From: Candidatus Altimarinota bacterium
Lineage (GTDB): Bacteria; Patescibacteriota; Gracilibacteria; GCA-2401425; JAJOLG01
Direction: 5' to 3'
NCBI GenBank assembly: GCA_021129445.1
Contig: JAJOLG010000044.1
Coordinates: forward strand, 1 to 9,911
Length of the DNA: 9,911 bases
The notes under the pieces were generated by a model that saw only the letters and a program-made list of their open reading frames with translations, did not search any database and was not told the DNA's origin. This document shows, one piece after another, positions 1 to 9,911 of the stretch. A program made the position numbers and the translations under genes. Every line of letters starts with the position of its first letter. Within the stretch, counting starts at the first letter, position 1.

Positions 1-2329
1 AAGACCTTTATCTGCTGCTTTAAGAGAATTTTTTGTTTGATCTCAACTTTCTCAATTTATGGATCAAACAAATCCAATATCTGAATTACTTCACAAAAGA
101 AGGCTTTCTGCGATGTGACCTTGATGATTAGTTAGAGAAAGAGCTTGATTTGAAGTTAGAGATGTGCATCCCTCGCATTATTGAAGAATTTGTCCAATTT
201 CTACACCAGAATGACCAAATATTTGATTAGTTTTGCATTTTGCAAATTATTGAAGAGTTAATAAATATTGATTTATTGAGACTCCATATAAAACAGTAAA
301 AAATACTGTTAAAAATTGAAAAGAAGCAATTTGAAGAATTATTAGAAAAGATGAGTATTGACAAAAAGCTTGAACGATAATTGATGAAAAAATTCTTAAA
401 AAAATTAAAGAAAAAGAAATAAATGTTGTTTCTTATGTAACTGACGAAGTAAAATTTTACGATGCAGAGGCAGAAATAAATTTTACAGTTGCAGAAGCAA
501 ATACAGATATTGATGAAAATTGAAATATTTTAAAATCAATTGTTTCAGCTCGTAAAGCTTGACATCCGACAACTGTTCCTGCTTTTGATTTGACTCATAT
601 TGATATTACACCAAAACAAATTATTTCTGAATGAACTTCATTAATTCCATTTCTTGAACATGATGATAATACTCGTGCATCTATGGGATCAAATATGATT
701 AAACAATGAGTACCTTTGGTTAGTCCAGATTCTCCAATTATTTGAACATGAATGGAATGAGTAGTTTCTGAGCATACTTGACAATTGCTTATGGCTAAAT
801 GAGAATGAAAAGTTTCTCATGCTGATGCTAAAAAAATTGTTGTTATTTATAAAGATTGAGAAAAAGTTGAATATACTCTTGATAACTACGAAAGAACAAA
901 TCAGTGAACAGCATATCATATGAGATGTGTTGTATCTGAATGACAAAAAGTTAAAAAATGAGATATTTTAGCTGATTGAGCTTCTATTCAATGATGAGAA
1001 GCAGCAACTTGAAGAAATCTTGTTGTGGCTTACATGACTTGGAAATGATATAATTATGAAGATGCGATTATTATTTCAGATAAAGTTTGGACCGAATCTT
1101 TGTATGATTCAGTGCATATTAAAGAATACACTGTTGATATCAGAGACACAAAACTGTGAGCAGAACAAATGACAAGAGATATTCCAAATGTTTCAGAAGC
1201 GAAATTAAAAGATTTGGATTTAGATTGAATTGTGAGAATTTGAGCAAGAGTTAAAGAATGAGATATTTTGGTTTGAAAAATTACTCCAAAGTGAGAAACT
1301 GAACAAACACCAGAAGAAAGACTTTTACAAGCAATTTTCTGAGAAAAAGCAAAAGATGTAAAAGATACTTCATTAAAATTATGATGATGAGAATGATGAA
1401 AAGTTATTGATGTGCAAATTTTTTCAAAAGAAAATTGAGATGAACTTTGAGTTTGAGTAAATAAAAAAGTTAGAGTTTATGTTGCACAAACAAGAAAACT
1501 TCAAGTTTGAGATAAAATGGCATGAAGACATGGTAATAAATGAGTTATTTCAAAAATTGTGCCACAAGCAGATATGCCATTTTTAGAAGATTGAACACCA
1601 GTTGATATTATTCTAAACCCACTTTGAGTATCATCTCGTATGAATATTTGACAAATTCTTGAAACACATCTTTGAATGGCTGCTAAAAAACTTTGAATTA
1701 AAATAGCAACACCTTCATTAGATTGAATTAAACCTGCTGAAATTAAAAAAATAATGAAAAAAGTTTGATTGCCAGAAGATTGAAAGTTCCAATTGTATGA
1801 TTGAGCAACATGAGAACCTTTTGCTTATAAAACAACGGTTTGAGTGACTTACATAATGAAACTTCATCATTTAGTTGAAGATAAACTTCATGCGAGATCG
1901 GTTTGACCATATTCTCTTGTAACTCAACAGCCACTTTGATGAAAAGCTCAACATTGATGACAAAGGTTCTGAGAAATGGAGGTTTGGGCGCTTGAATGAT
2001 ATTGAGCAGCCAATGTTCTTCAAGAAATGCTTACAATAAAATCTGATGATGTTTTATGAAGAGCAAGAGCTTACGAAGATATTATTAAACTTCAAGATAT
2101 TAGAAAACCATCAATCCCTGAATCGTTCAATGTACTTGCTCATGAGCTTCAAGCACTTTGATTAAATGTTGAATTATGATGAACTGAATGAGATAAATTG
2201 TCATTAAAAGATATTGAAGAAGCTGATATTGCAAAAGAATGAGAAGAAGAACCAGTTGAAAAATTATCTGATTTAACAGCTGAATCAGTAGAAACTGAGT
2301 GAGCAATTGAGCAAAATATAAATAATTAG
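1..2329 (+). CDS. rpoB: RNA polymerase beta subunit, 3' part (5' end outside window)
   Basis: The reading frame runs from base 2 to a TAG stop at 2327-2329 and gives the last 775 residues of the catalytic beta subunit of RNA polymerase, with TGA read as glycine. It begins in the rifampicin-pocket region: SQLSQFMDQ (41-67), HKRRLSA (92-112) and GPGGL (116-130), then STPEGPNIGLV (200-232). Later come WKGYNYEDA, GDKMAGRHGNKG (1508-1543) with the two active-site lysines, and GGQRFGEMEVWALE before a Glu-rich tail. TGA supplies invariant glycines throughout; only a few GGN codons occur, for example GGA in MGS and GGT in HGNKG. The E. coli SI2 insertion is absent. It lies upstream of rpoC in the same orientation, as in nearly all bacteria. 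Identification is certain; only the 5' end is missing. Confidence 0.98.
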
Positions 2330-2550
2330 TAGTTTAAAAATTTTTCTCTGTATTGAAAAATATGGAGAAAAAATTAAGAGAATTTCTTTTAAAGAAAAAA
2401 TAAAAAAATCGTTCTAAAAAAATTTTTAGTAATAAAAAAATTTTTTCCTTTAAAATATTTTTTAAAAATATTTTTCTGGCCGAAAAAAATTTTTTTTATG
2501 AAAAAATTAAAAAATTTAGAAAATTTTATAAAAATTATTTTTAATAAAAT
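2330..2550. other. rpoB-rpoC intergenic spacer, AT-rich, with hairpins
   Basis: This 221-bp spacer has no plausible gene. Its best structure is a hairpin with arms 2341-2353 and 2360-2372: 13 pairs including two G-U, with a 6-nt loop. It lacks a following T-run, so it looks more like a processing or pausing element than a terminator. Further along are A/T self-complementary stretches at 2383-2397, 2414-2429 and 2452-2474, which may partly reflect base composition. No clear promoter is visible. The TTAATAAAAT just before rpoC contains no Shine-Dalgarno motif. Confidence 0.6.
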
Positions 2551-6423
<3,873 letters not shown>

Positions 6424-6450
6424 AAGAATAATTTTTAGAAAAAATGAATT

Positions 6451-6482
6451 AAAAAAAATCTTGGGAGACCAAGATTTTTTTT
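6451..6482 (+). terminator. Intrinsic terminator of the rpoBC operon
   Basis: A perfect 14-bp inverted repeat (arms 6451-6464 and 6469-6482, core ATCTTGG/CCAAGAT) closes a GAGA tetraloop and runs into eight T residues, 27 bp after the rpoC stop. The arms end in A8 and T8, so it could also work for transcripts from the other strand. Confidence 0.9.
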
Positions 6483-6501
6483 AATAATTAGTAAATTTTT
6501 T

Positions 6502-6552
6502 TTGTCATCCTGAGGAGTAAAATAACGAAGGATGTGAGATTCTTCGCGACAA
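6502..6552. repeat. Dispersed palindromic (REP/MITE-like) repeat copy
   Basis: A 51-bp element lies between the two terminators. It is bounded by TTGTC and GACAA and starts TTGTCATCCTGAGGAG. It contains an internal hairpin CGAAGGAT (6526-6533), loop GTGAG, ATTCTTCG (6539-6546), with one G-U pair. From memory, it resembles the TCATYCTGAG...GAAGAATCTC intergenic palindromes that occur in many copies in diverse bacterial genomes. It is more GC-rich than its flanks. Only one copy is in the window, so repeat status is inferred from resemblance. Confidence 0.55.
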
Positions 6553-6577
6553 CATAATTAAGTTTATTTTTTACATT

Positions 6578-6607
6578 AAAAAAAAGACTATAAGAAATAG
6601 TCTTTTT
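6578..6607 (-). terminator. Intrinsic terminator of the minus-strand operon
   Basis: On the minus strand the arms AAAAAGACTAT and ATAGTCTTTTT (6607-6597 and 6591-6581) form an 11-bp stem with a 5-nt loop, followed by a run of eight T (complement of 6578-6585). It sits 17 bp beyond the ybaB stop. The plus-strand reading has a shorter T-run, so it may act in both directions between the converging operons. Confidence 0.85.
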
Positions 6608-6624
6608 AAATTTATGTAAATATT

Positions 6625-6918
6625 TTACATTCAAGGTAGTCACATTCATCACATAATAGCCTTCATTTTTTCAGCAGAAACTTCTTCGGCTTTCTTTTTT
6701 GCTTTTTCAATTGCTTTTTTTGTTGCATCGGCAAGTTTTTCTTTTTTTGAAACTTCCATTAAGTCATCTGGATATTCAATTGAAGCCAAATCCATTCAGG
6801 CTGTCATCATTACAACAACTCAGTCGATTTCAGCTTTAATATGAATTCAGTCAAGTTCTTGTTTGATTTGTTTTGCTTGTTGTTGAAGTTTGTACATGTC
6901 TTTCATTTGTCCTAACAT
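6625..6918 (-). CDS. YbaB/EbfC family nucleoid-associated protein
   Basis: This 97-residue protein (TGA = Gly) runs from ATG at 6918-6916 to TAA. The fold pattern is that of the YbaB/EbfC family, small dimeric DNA-binding proteins associated with the nucleoid and often linked to RecR/DnaX. It has a Gln/Lys-rich N-terminal helix (MLGQMKDMYKLQQQAKQ), a central IKAEIDGVVVMMTAGMDLASIE beta region (split here as IKAEIDG and VVVMMTAG), a Lys/Glu-rich C-terminal helix (about 57-88), and the typical Met/Gly tail GGMGLPGM. Similarity is to the family pattern rather than to one residue motif. It is the last gene of the presumed operon, 48 bp after the thioredoxin gene and just before a terminator. It is not next to recR or dnaX here. 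No Shine-Dalgarno is seen. Confidence 0.85.
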
Positions 6919-6966
6919 AATATTTGGATTATTTTTTTATTTTTATTCAGGTTTTAAATTTTAAAA

Positions 6967-7281
6967 TTAAGAAATATGTTTTTCAATAGCTGAAACTAAA
7001 ACCTCTTTTCATACTAATCAAGAAATTTCTTCAACTACTTCTCAATCTTTAAAAATTTTAATTGCAGGGATTCACATAATTCAATATTTTTGTGATGTTT
7101 CAGGGTTTTCATCAACATTTAATTTTCAAATTCTTGCTTTTCATTCAAATTCTCATGCTAATTCGTCAATAACTGGTCACATCATTTGACATGGTCCACA
7201 CCAATCTGCATAAAAATCAACCAATGAAATTCAAGTTTTAATATCTTCTGCGAAATTCGCATCTGTAAATTTAAAAGCCAT
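6967..7281 (-). CDS. trxA: Thioredoxin
   Basis: A cytoplasmic thioredoxin of 104 residues, a normal single-domain length, which reduces protein disulfides through a dithiol active site. The sequence shows the FYADWCGPC motif with redox cysteines C28 and C31, the buried D22 on the preceding strand, and the cis-proline loop GIPAI at P72, followed by KIFKDGE and the C-terminal helix. There is no signal peptide or membrane segment. The Gly of WCGPC is GGA, whereas nearly all other glycines are TGA. The ATG at 7281-7279 follows an A/T-rich leader without a Shine-Dalgarno. It lies 66 bp after the sigma-factor gene and 48 bp before ybaB, all on the minus strand, so cotranscription is likely. The electron donor (thioredoxin reductase) is not in the window. 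Confidence 0.95.
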
Positions 7282-7320
7282 AATATTTTTTATTTAGTTT
7301 ATAATTATTTGAATCTTATT

Positions 7321-7348
7321 AAAAATTTTTCATTAATGCAAAATTTTT
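7321..7348 (-). other. Hairpin at the sigma factor stop, weak terminator or processing site
   Basis: Arms 7321-7333 and 7336-7348 pair over 12 positions with one T-C mismatch. The pairs nearest the centre must open to form a loop. The minus-strand exit reads TTTTTAATAAG, a short T-run. It begins at the sigma-factor stop codon and could partly separate that gene from trxA. The composition is almost all A/T, so confidence is low. Confidence 0.3.
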
Positions 7349-7923
7349 TAATGAAATTCTTCTAAAATTTCTTTTAATTTTTTAATTCATCTCGAATGAA
7401 TTTTTCTAACATTTTCCTCAGATTTCTCAGTAATTATCGCAATTTCTGAATAATCTAAATCATTTAAATATTTAAATAAAATCACATCTTTTTCAGTTCA
7501 TCAAATTTTATCAAGTCATTTTTTCAAAAATTTTTTATCAAAAACATTTTTTGCATTTTGTTTTACTAAATTTAAAGATTTTTTATCTTCAATTTCAATT
7601 TCCTCTCAATTATCTGAATGTAAAGATTGTGTTTTAAAATTCGCATTTTTTCTGTAATAATCTATTACAATATTTGATGCAATTTTGTAAACCCAGGCTG
7701 TAAAAGGTGTTGAGTCTTGAAAATTGAAATTTCAAATTTTATCCCAAACTTTTACAAAAACCTCTTCAGAAAGGTCTTCTGCGGTTTCTTTATGGGAAAC
7801 TTTGTAAAAAATAAAAGAGTAGATATTTTGTATTAAAATATCATAAATTTCTCAAAATGCATTTGTATCTCAATTTTGCATTTTTTTAGCTAGTTCGTTA
7901 ATTTTTTCTTTGTTTAAAGACAA
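7348..7923 (-). CDS. ECF-type (sigma-70 family group 4) sigma factor
   Basis: A two-domain alternative sigma factor that would direct RNA polymerase to a special promoter set. Region 2 spans about residues 20-95: NAFGEIYD, then ETAEDLSEEVFVKVWDKIGNF and PFTAWVYKIASNIVIDYYRK, the helices for core binding and -10 recognition. After a short linker, region 4 (about 140-188) has the helix-turn-helix DYSEIAIITEKSEENVRKIHSR for -35 binding. Regions 1 and 3 are absent, as in ECF sigmas. I chose TTG at 7923-7921, giving 191 residues, because the extra INELAKKMQNGD matches the usual family N-terminus; the first ATG (7881-7879) would give 177. Neither start has a Shine-Dalgarno. It begins 27 bp after the ppaC stop and is followed by trxA. 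No anti-sigma factor is visible nearby, so its control is unknown; a redox link through the neighbouring thioredoxin is only a guess. Confidence 0.9.
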
Positions 7924-7949
7924 AAAATAAAATTATTTTTTAAAAAAAT

Positions 7950-8879
7950 TTAACTAAAATATTTATCTAAATCTGGTACAATTTGTTTTTTTCTTGATAA
8001 TCTTTTTCATAAATCTGCTAAATTATTTTCAATTTTTGTTCAAAAAATATTTTCAACAACTTTTGTTTCATTTCAATCTAAAACAAAACTTATGTTTTTT
8101 TCTTCTAAAATATCAACAACTGAAAGCAGGATGAAATCCAAATTATCTTCATGTTTGATTTTTTGTAATCATTCTAAAATTTCGGTTTTTTTATCAAGTG
8201 AAAATTTTGGATTTGTAGTTTCAAGTGTTCAAATTCAAGCTTTTATTCAATTAAAATCAAAATTTTTATAATCAGATTTTATAATTTCTTCAATTGAAAA
8301 TCAAGTTAAATCTGATTTTGCATCAAACATATTTTTTACAAATTCTCATAAATGCTCAATTTTTGCAATTTTATTTAGTTCTTTTCAAATTTGAACATCT
8401 TCTCTTGTGGTTGTTGCAGATCTGAAATTTAAAGTGTCAGAAACTATTGCAGAAAGCATTAAAGTTGCAATTTTTTGAGAAATTTCAAATCAATTTTCTT
8501 TAAACATTTTATAAAGAATTGAATTTGTGGATCAAAGTTGTTCTGTTCTGATAAAAACTGGTCATGATGTTGAAAAATCTCAGATTTTATGATGATCAAC
8601 CAAATATTCAATTTCATATTTTCAAATATTTTCAATTGATTGTGATTTTTCGTTGTGGTCAACAAGTGCAATTTTTGTTCATTCTTCAAGCCCTAAAATT
8701 GTTTCTGGCTCTTGAATTCAGCAAAAATCCAAAACAAATTTTGTTTCTTTATTTAGATTTCAAAGTTTAATTGGAGTTGATTTTTTTCATTTTTGCTCTA
8801 AAAAATTTTGAAAAACAATTGATGCACAAACTGCATCGGTATCAGGGGATTTGTGTGATATTATCTTTATTTCGCTCAT
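7950..8879 (-). CDS. ppaC: Manganese-dependent (family II) inorganic pyrophosphatase
   Basis: A 309-residue DHH-family enzyme that hydrolyses pyrophosphate to two phosphates in the cytoplasm, pulling nucleic-acid and protein synthesis forward. Ligands and catalytic residues sit almost exactly where B. subtilis PpaC has them: SHKSPDTD with H9, D13 and D15; DHNE at 74-77; DHH at 95-97; SDTLNFRSATTT with D148; and the substrate-binding SRKKQIVP at 295-302. Length and end match the family, with no CBS or DRTGG insertion. The LGSTNS segment replaces the usual GCTAT-like one. TGA encodes many glycines. The ATG at 8879-8877 follows an A/T leader without a Shine-Dalgarno. It is the first gene of the four-gene minus-strand cluster and stops 26 bp before the sigma-factor start. 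The promoter is not obvious upstream. Confidence 0.95.
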
Positions 8880-9003
8880 AATTTTATTTATTTTGTATAA
8901 AAAATTTGTACAGAAATTTTTTTTATTGATTTGAAATTATTGAAAAATTTTTTTGTGTCAAAAAAATTTTATTTTTTTATATGAAAAAATGTTTTAATTT
9001 TTC

Positions 9004-9032
9004 TTGACATAAATAAAAAAATATTTTATATT
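9004..9032 (+). promoter_or_regulatory. Sigma-70-like promoter for the downstream RNA region
   Basis: A perfect -35 box TTGACA (9004-9009), a 17-nt spacer and a -10 box TATATT (9027-9032, five of six consensus bases) are preceded by AT-rich DNA that could act as an UP element. Initiation would be near 9039-9041. No protein gene follows on this strand, which suggests it drives a non-coding transcript. The match is unusually good even for an AT-rich background, because the -35 box contains G and C. Confidence 0.6.
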
Positions 9033-9183
9033 AAGTAAAAAAAATCACAGTGAAAATTTTTACATAATAAAAAAAAATATTTTAAAAATTTTTCAACTAA
9101 TAAAGATTTTTTTTTAAAATTTTTTTAGTAAAATTATCTGATTTGAAAAAAATCAAGAAAATTAAAATAAACGGAAAAAATCA

Positions 9184-9335
9184 ACCCAGGGTAAATGAGT
9201 TTAAAATTCAAAAAGAGAAGAATAGAGGGTTTTAACCTTTCTCGATTTTGAACTCATCTACCCTCTATCTTCCGAACCAACCGCGGAACTGAATTTTACC
9301 ATTTGGTTAAAATTTAGTATAACACAGCTGATTCG
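9184..9335 (+). ncRNA. Predicted structured RNA, family unknown (island 1)
   Basis: A locally GC-richer island lies about 145 bp after the predicted start site. Helix A2 pairs 9196-9207 with 9245-9256 (12 bp, one G-U) and is extended outward by GGGTA/TACCC (9189-9193 with 9259-9263). Helix B pairs 9217-9230 with 9260-9272 (13 bp, one bulge). It competes with GGGTA/TACCC and with a small inner helix (9215-9220 with 9237-9243), but could coexist with A2 as a pseudoknot. Helix C pairs 9288-9300 with 9305-9318 (13 bp, one bulge, ATTT loop). Three long helices in 130 nt are hard to explain by chance. I recognise no known family; strand follows from the promoter. True ends are unknown. Confidence 0.5.
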
Positions 9336-9361
9336 AAAAATAGAGTGATTAAATTTTTTTA

Positions 9362-9390
9362 CTCAATTTATGATTGAGACAAATTTTTTA
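9362..9390 (+). terminator. Possible weak terminator after RNA island 1
   Basis: CTCAAT (9362-9367) pairs with ATTGAG (9373-9378) around a TTATG loop, and a T-run follows at 9384-9389. The stem is only 6 bp and the T-run starts 5 nt away, so termination may be partial or absent. If used, it would give a transcript of roughly 350 nt from the promoter at 9004-9032. Confidence 0.35.
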
Positions 9391-9438
9391 AATTTATTTT
9401 TTAAAAATATGATTTAATTTTTTTGTAAAAAATTTAAT

Positions 9439-9538
9439 TGATAAGAATTATTAAATTCCTTATCAGGATCCTTTTTCAAGTAAAAAGACCCCGATATTTT
9501 TTATATCTGCTTTCATATTTTTTAAAATAAAAAATATG
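9439..9538. other. Four tandem hairpins, no gene
   Basis: Consecutive inverted repeats fill this stretch. Arms 9439-9449 and 9454-9465 give 11 bp with one bulged C and an ATTA loop. CTTTTT/AAAAAG (9471-9476 with 9482-9487) closes a CAAGT loop. GATAT/ATATC (9493-9497 with 9503-9507) closes a T5 loop. CATATTTTTT/AAAAAATATG (9514-9523 with 9529-9538) is a perfect 10-bp stem. The first is followed by GGATCCTTTTT and could terminate plus-strand transcripts. They may belong to a longer RNA. The adjoining stretch 9539-9637 is an A-rich run in which I see nothing functional. Confidence 0.4.
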
Positions 9539-9637
9539 TAAAACACACAAAAACAAAAATAAAAAAAATAAATAATTTCAAAATAAAATTATTTAAAACA
9601 AAAACAAAATTTTTAGTCATTGTTCCGCATAATTCTC

Positions 9638-9860
9638 CTTAATTTTTTAAAATTAAGAATCGTTTACGATTGAGTTGTGTTAACTAAAAGCGAATAAATG
9701 ATATACCCAGGACACGGTTTCAAAAAACTGTCCCGGAAAGTGGAGGGTTGATACTACAAGGCCCGCACCTTGTAGATCTTATAAACTGTTTTGAGAAAAT
9801 TTCTTCCCCAGGATTTATTTCTTGTTGAGGCAGGAAAAATATTTTTCAAAACATCTTTTA
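9638..9860 (+). ncRNA. Predicted structured RNA, family unknown (island 2)
   Basis: A second GC-richer island ends directly at a strong terminator, which sets the strand. Two abutting hairpins lead in: CTTAATTTT/AAAATTAAG (9638-9657) and AATCG/CGATT (9658-9671). Then come GGACA/TGTCC (9710-9714 with 9729-9733, flanked by CC/GG) and a perfect 8-bp stem CTACAAGG/CCTTGTAG (9754-9761 with 9768-9775) with loop CCCGCA. The latter is extended by GTT-ATA/TAT-AAC across a G-A mismatch and a 4-nt bulge. A 13-bp helix pairs 9787-9800 with 9841-9853 with one bulged G. No clear promoter is seen just upstream, so the 5' end is uncertain and may lie as far back as 9040. I do not recognise the family; a riboswitch or leader for a gene beyond the window is less likely given the terminator but possible. 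Confidence 0.5.
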
Positions 9861-9891
9861 AACCTCGTGAATTTTTTCACGGGGTTTTTTT
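9861..9891 (+). terminator. Intrinsic terminator of RNA island 2
   Basis: AACCTCGTGAA (9861-9871) pairs with TTCACGGGGTT (9876-9886) over 11 bp with one G-U and a TTTT loop, running into seven T residues (9885-9891). On the minus strand the exit has only TTT, so this terminator serves plus-strand transcription. Confidence 0.9.
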
Positions 9892-9911
9892 AAAATCTTT
9901 TATTGATTTTT

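Noticed and set aside
689-946. 85-codon minus-strand ORF inside rpoB, and similar minus-strand ORFs at 1743-1934, 5447-5656 and 5677-5862
   Set aside because: They lie antisense to conserved rpoB/rpoC sequence and have low-complexity Phe/Asn/Ser or Leu/Gln content that mirrors the coding strand.
8459-8770. Overlapping ORFs on both strands within ppaC (8459-8689 minus, 8564-8770 plus)
   Set aside because: Both are in other frames than the conserved pyrophosphatase, which covers this DNA with catalytic motifs on either side.
8956-8961. TTGACA on the minus strand upstream of ppaC as a -35 box
   Set aside because: No acceptable -10 box lies 16-18 nt downstream, so I do not call a promoter there, although the ppaC operon must have one in 8880-9003.
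9275-9290. ACCGCGGAAC resembling the T-box signature (GGNACCGCG)
   Set aside because: The preceding UGG is missing, the surrounding antiterminator layout is not present, and no aminoacyl-tRNA synthetase or amino-acid gene follows in the window.
9195-9317. 40-residue plus-strand ORF under code 25 in RNA island 1, and a 25-residue one at 9698-9775 in island 2
   Set aside because: They use CGA, CGG and GGN codons absent or rare in the real genes, and coincide with long helices. Short open frames are expected by chance when TGA is not a stop and local GC is raised.
9742-9766. GGAGGG...GGCCCG resembling the SAM-I riboswitch core
   Set aside because: The two pieces are far more widely spaced than in SAM-I, and the k-turn and GGCAACC segments are absent.
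9673-9854. About 56-codon minus-strand ORF under code 25, containing a CGPC sequence
   Set aside because: Codon use is unlike the six real genes, the sequence resembles no family I know, and the terminator and helices favour a plus-strand RNA. CGPC without a thioredoxin fold is chance.
9040-9891. RNase P RNA, tmRNA, SRP RNA, 5S rRNA or tRNA in the two RNA islands
   Set aside because: I looked for the RNase P GAGGAAAGUCC core, a tmRNA T-arm with CCA end, the SRP GGAA/AGCAG loop and tRNA T-loops. None was found; GGAAAG at 9735 and TTCGAAA at 9332 lack the required context.

Overview
The window comes from a bacterium that reads UGA as glycine (genetic code 25), the hallmark of the Gracilibacteria/Absconditabacteria branch of the Patescibacteria (CPR). 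The evidence is direct. Read with UGA = Gly, the plus strand carries rpoB and rpoC without interruption, and TGA falls exactly on invariant glycines such as the Gly of the RpoC NADFDGDQ loop and of the RpoB PEGPNIGL and GPGGL motifs. All genes end in TAA or TAG. The DNA is very AT-rich, glycine is mostly TGA, arginine is mostly AGA, and I found no in-frame CGA or CGG. I cannot tell from this window which of the two phyla it is.

Layout. Bases 1-6423 hold the 3' part of rpoB and all of rpoC on the plus strand, separated by a 221-bp AT-rich spacer. Together they encode the two large RNA polymerase subunits. After rpoC comes a strong intrinsic terminator, then a 51-bp imperfect palindromic repeat of the dispersed REP/MITE-like kind, then a second terminator that serves genes arriving from the opposite direction. 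Bases 6625-8879 hold four tightly spaced minus-strand genes, probably one operon, in transcription order: ppaC (Mn-dependent family II pyrophosphatase), an ECF sigma factor, a thioredoxin and a YbaB/EbfC nucleoid protein. None of the four, nor rpoC, has a visible Shine-Dalgarno sequence; all start after A/T-rich leaders.

Bases 8880-9911 have no convincing protein gene on either strand, yet they are not featureless. A near-consensus plus-strand promoter (TTGACA, 17 nt, TATATT) precedes a locally GC-richer island at about 9184-9335 that can form three 12-13 bp helices, two of them in pseudoknot or switch-like competition. Four hairpins follow in tandem at 9439-9538. A second GC-richer island at 9638-9860 has several more helices and ends in a textbook terminator at 9861-9891. 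GC islands with strong self-complementarity in an AT-rich genome point to structured non-coding RNA. I see no RNase P, tmRNA, SRP, tRNA or 5S signature, so the identity is open. This is the part of the window most likely to be undescribed.
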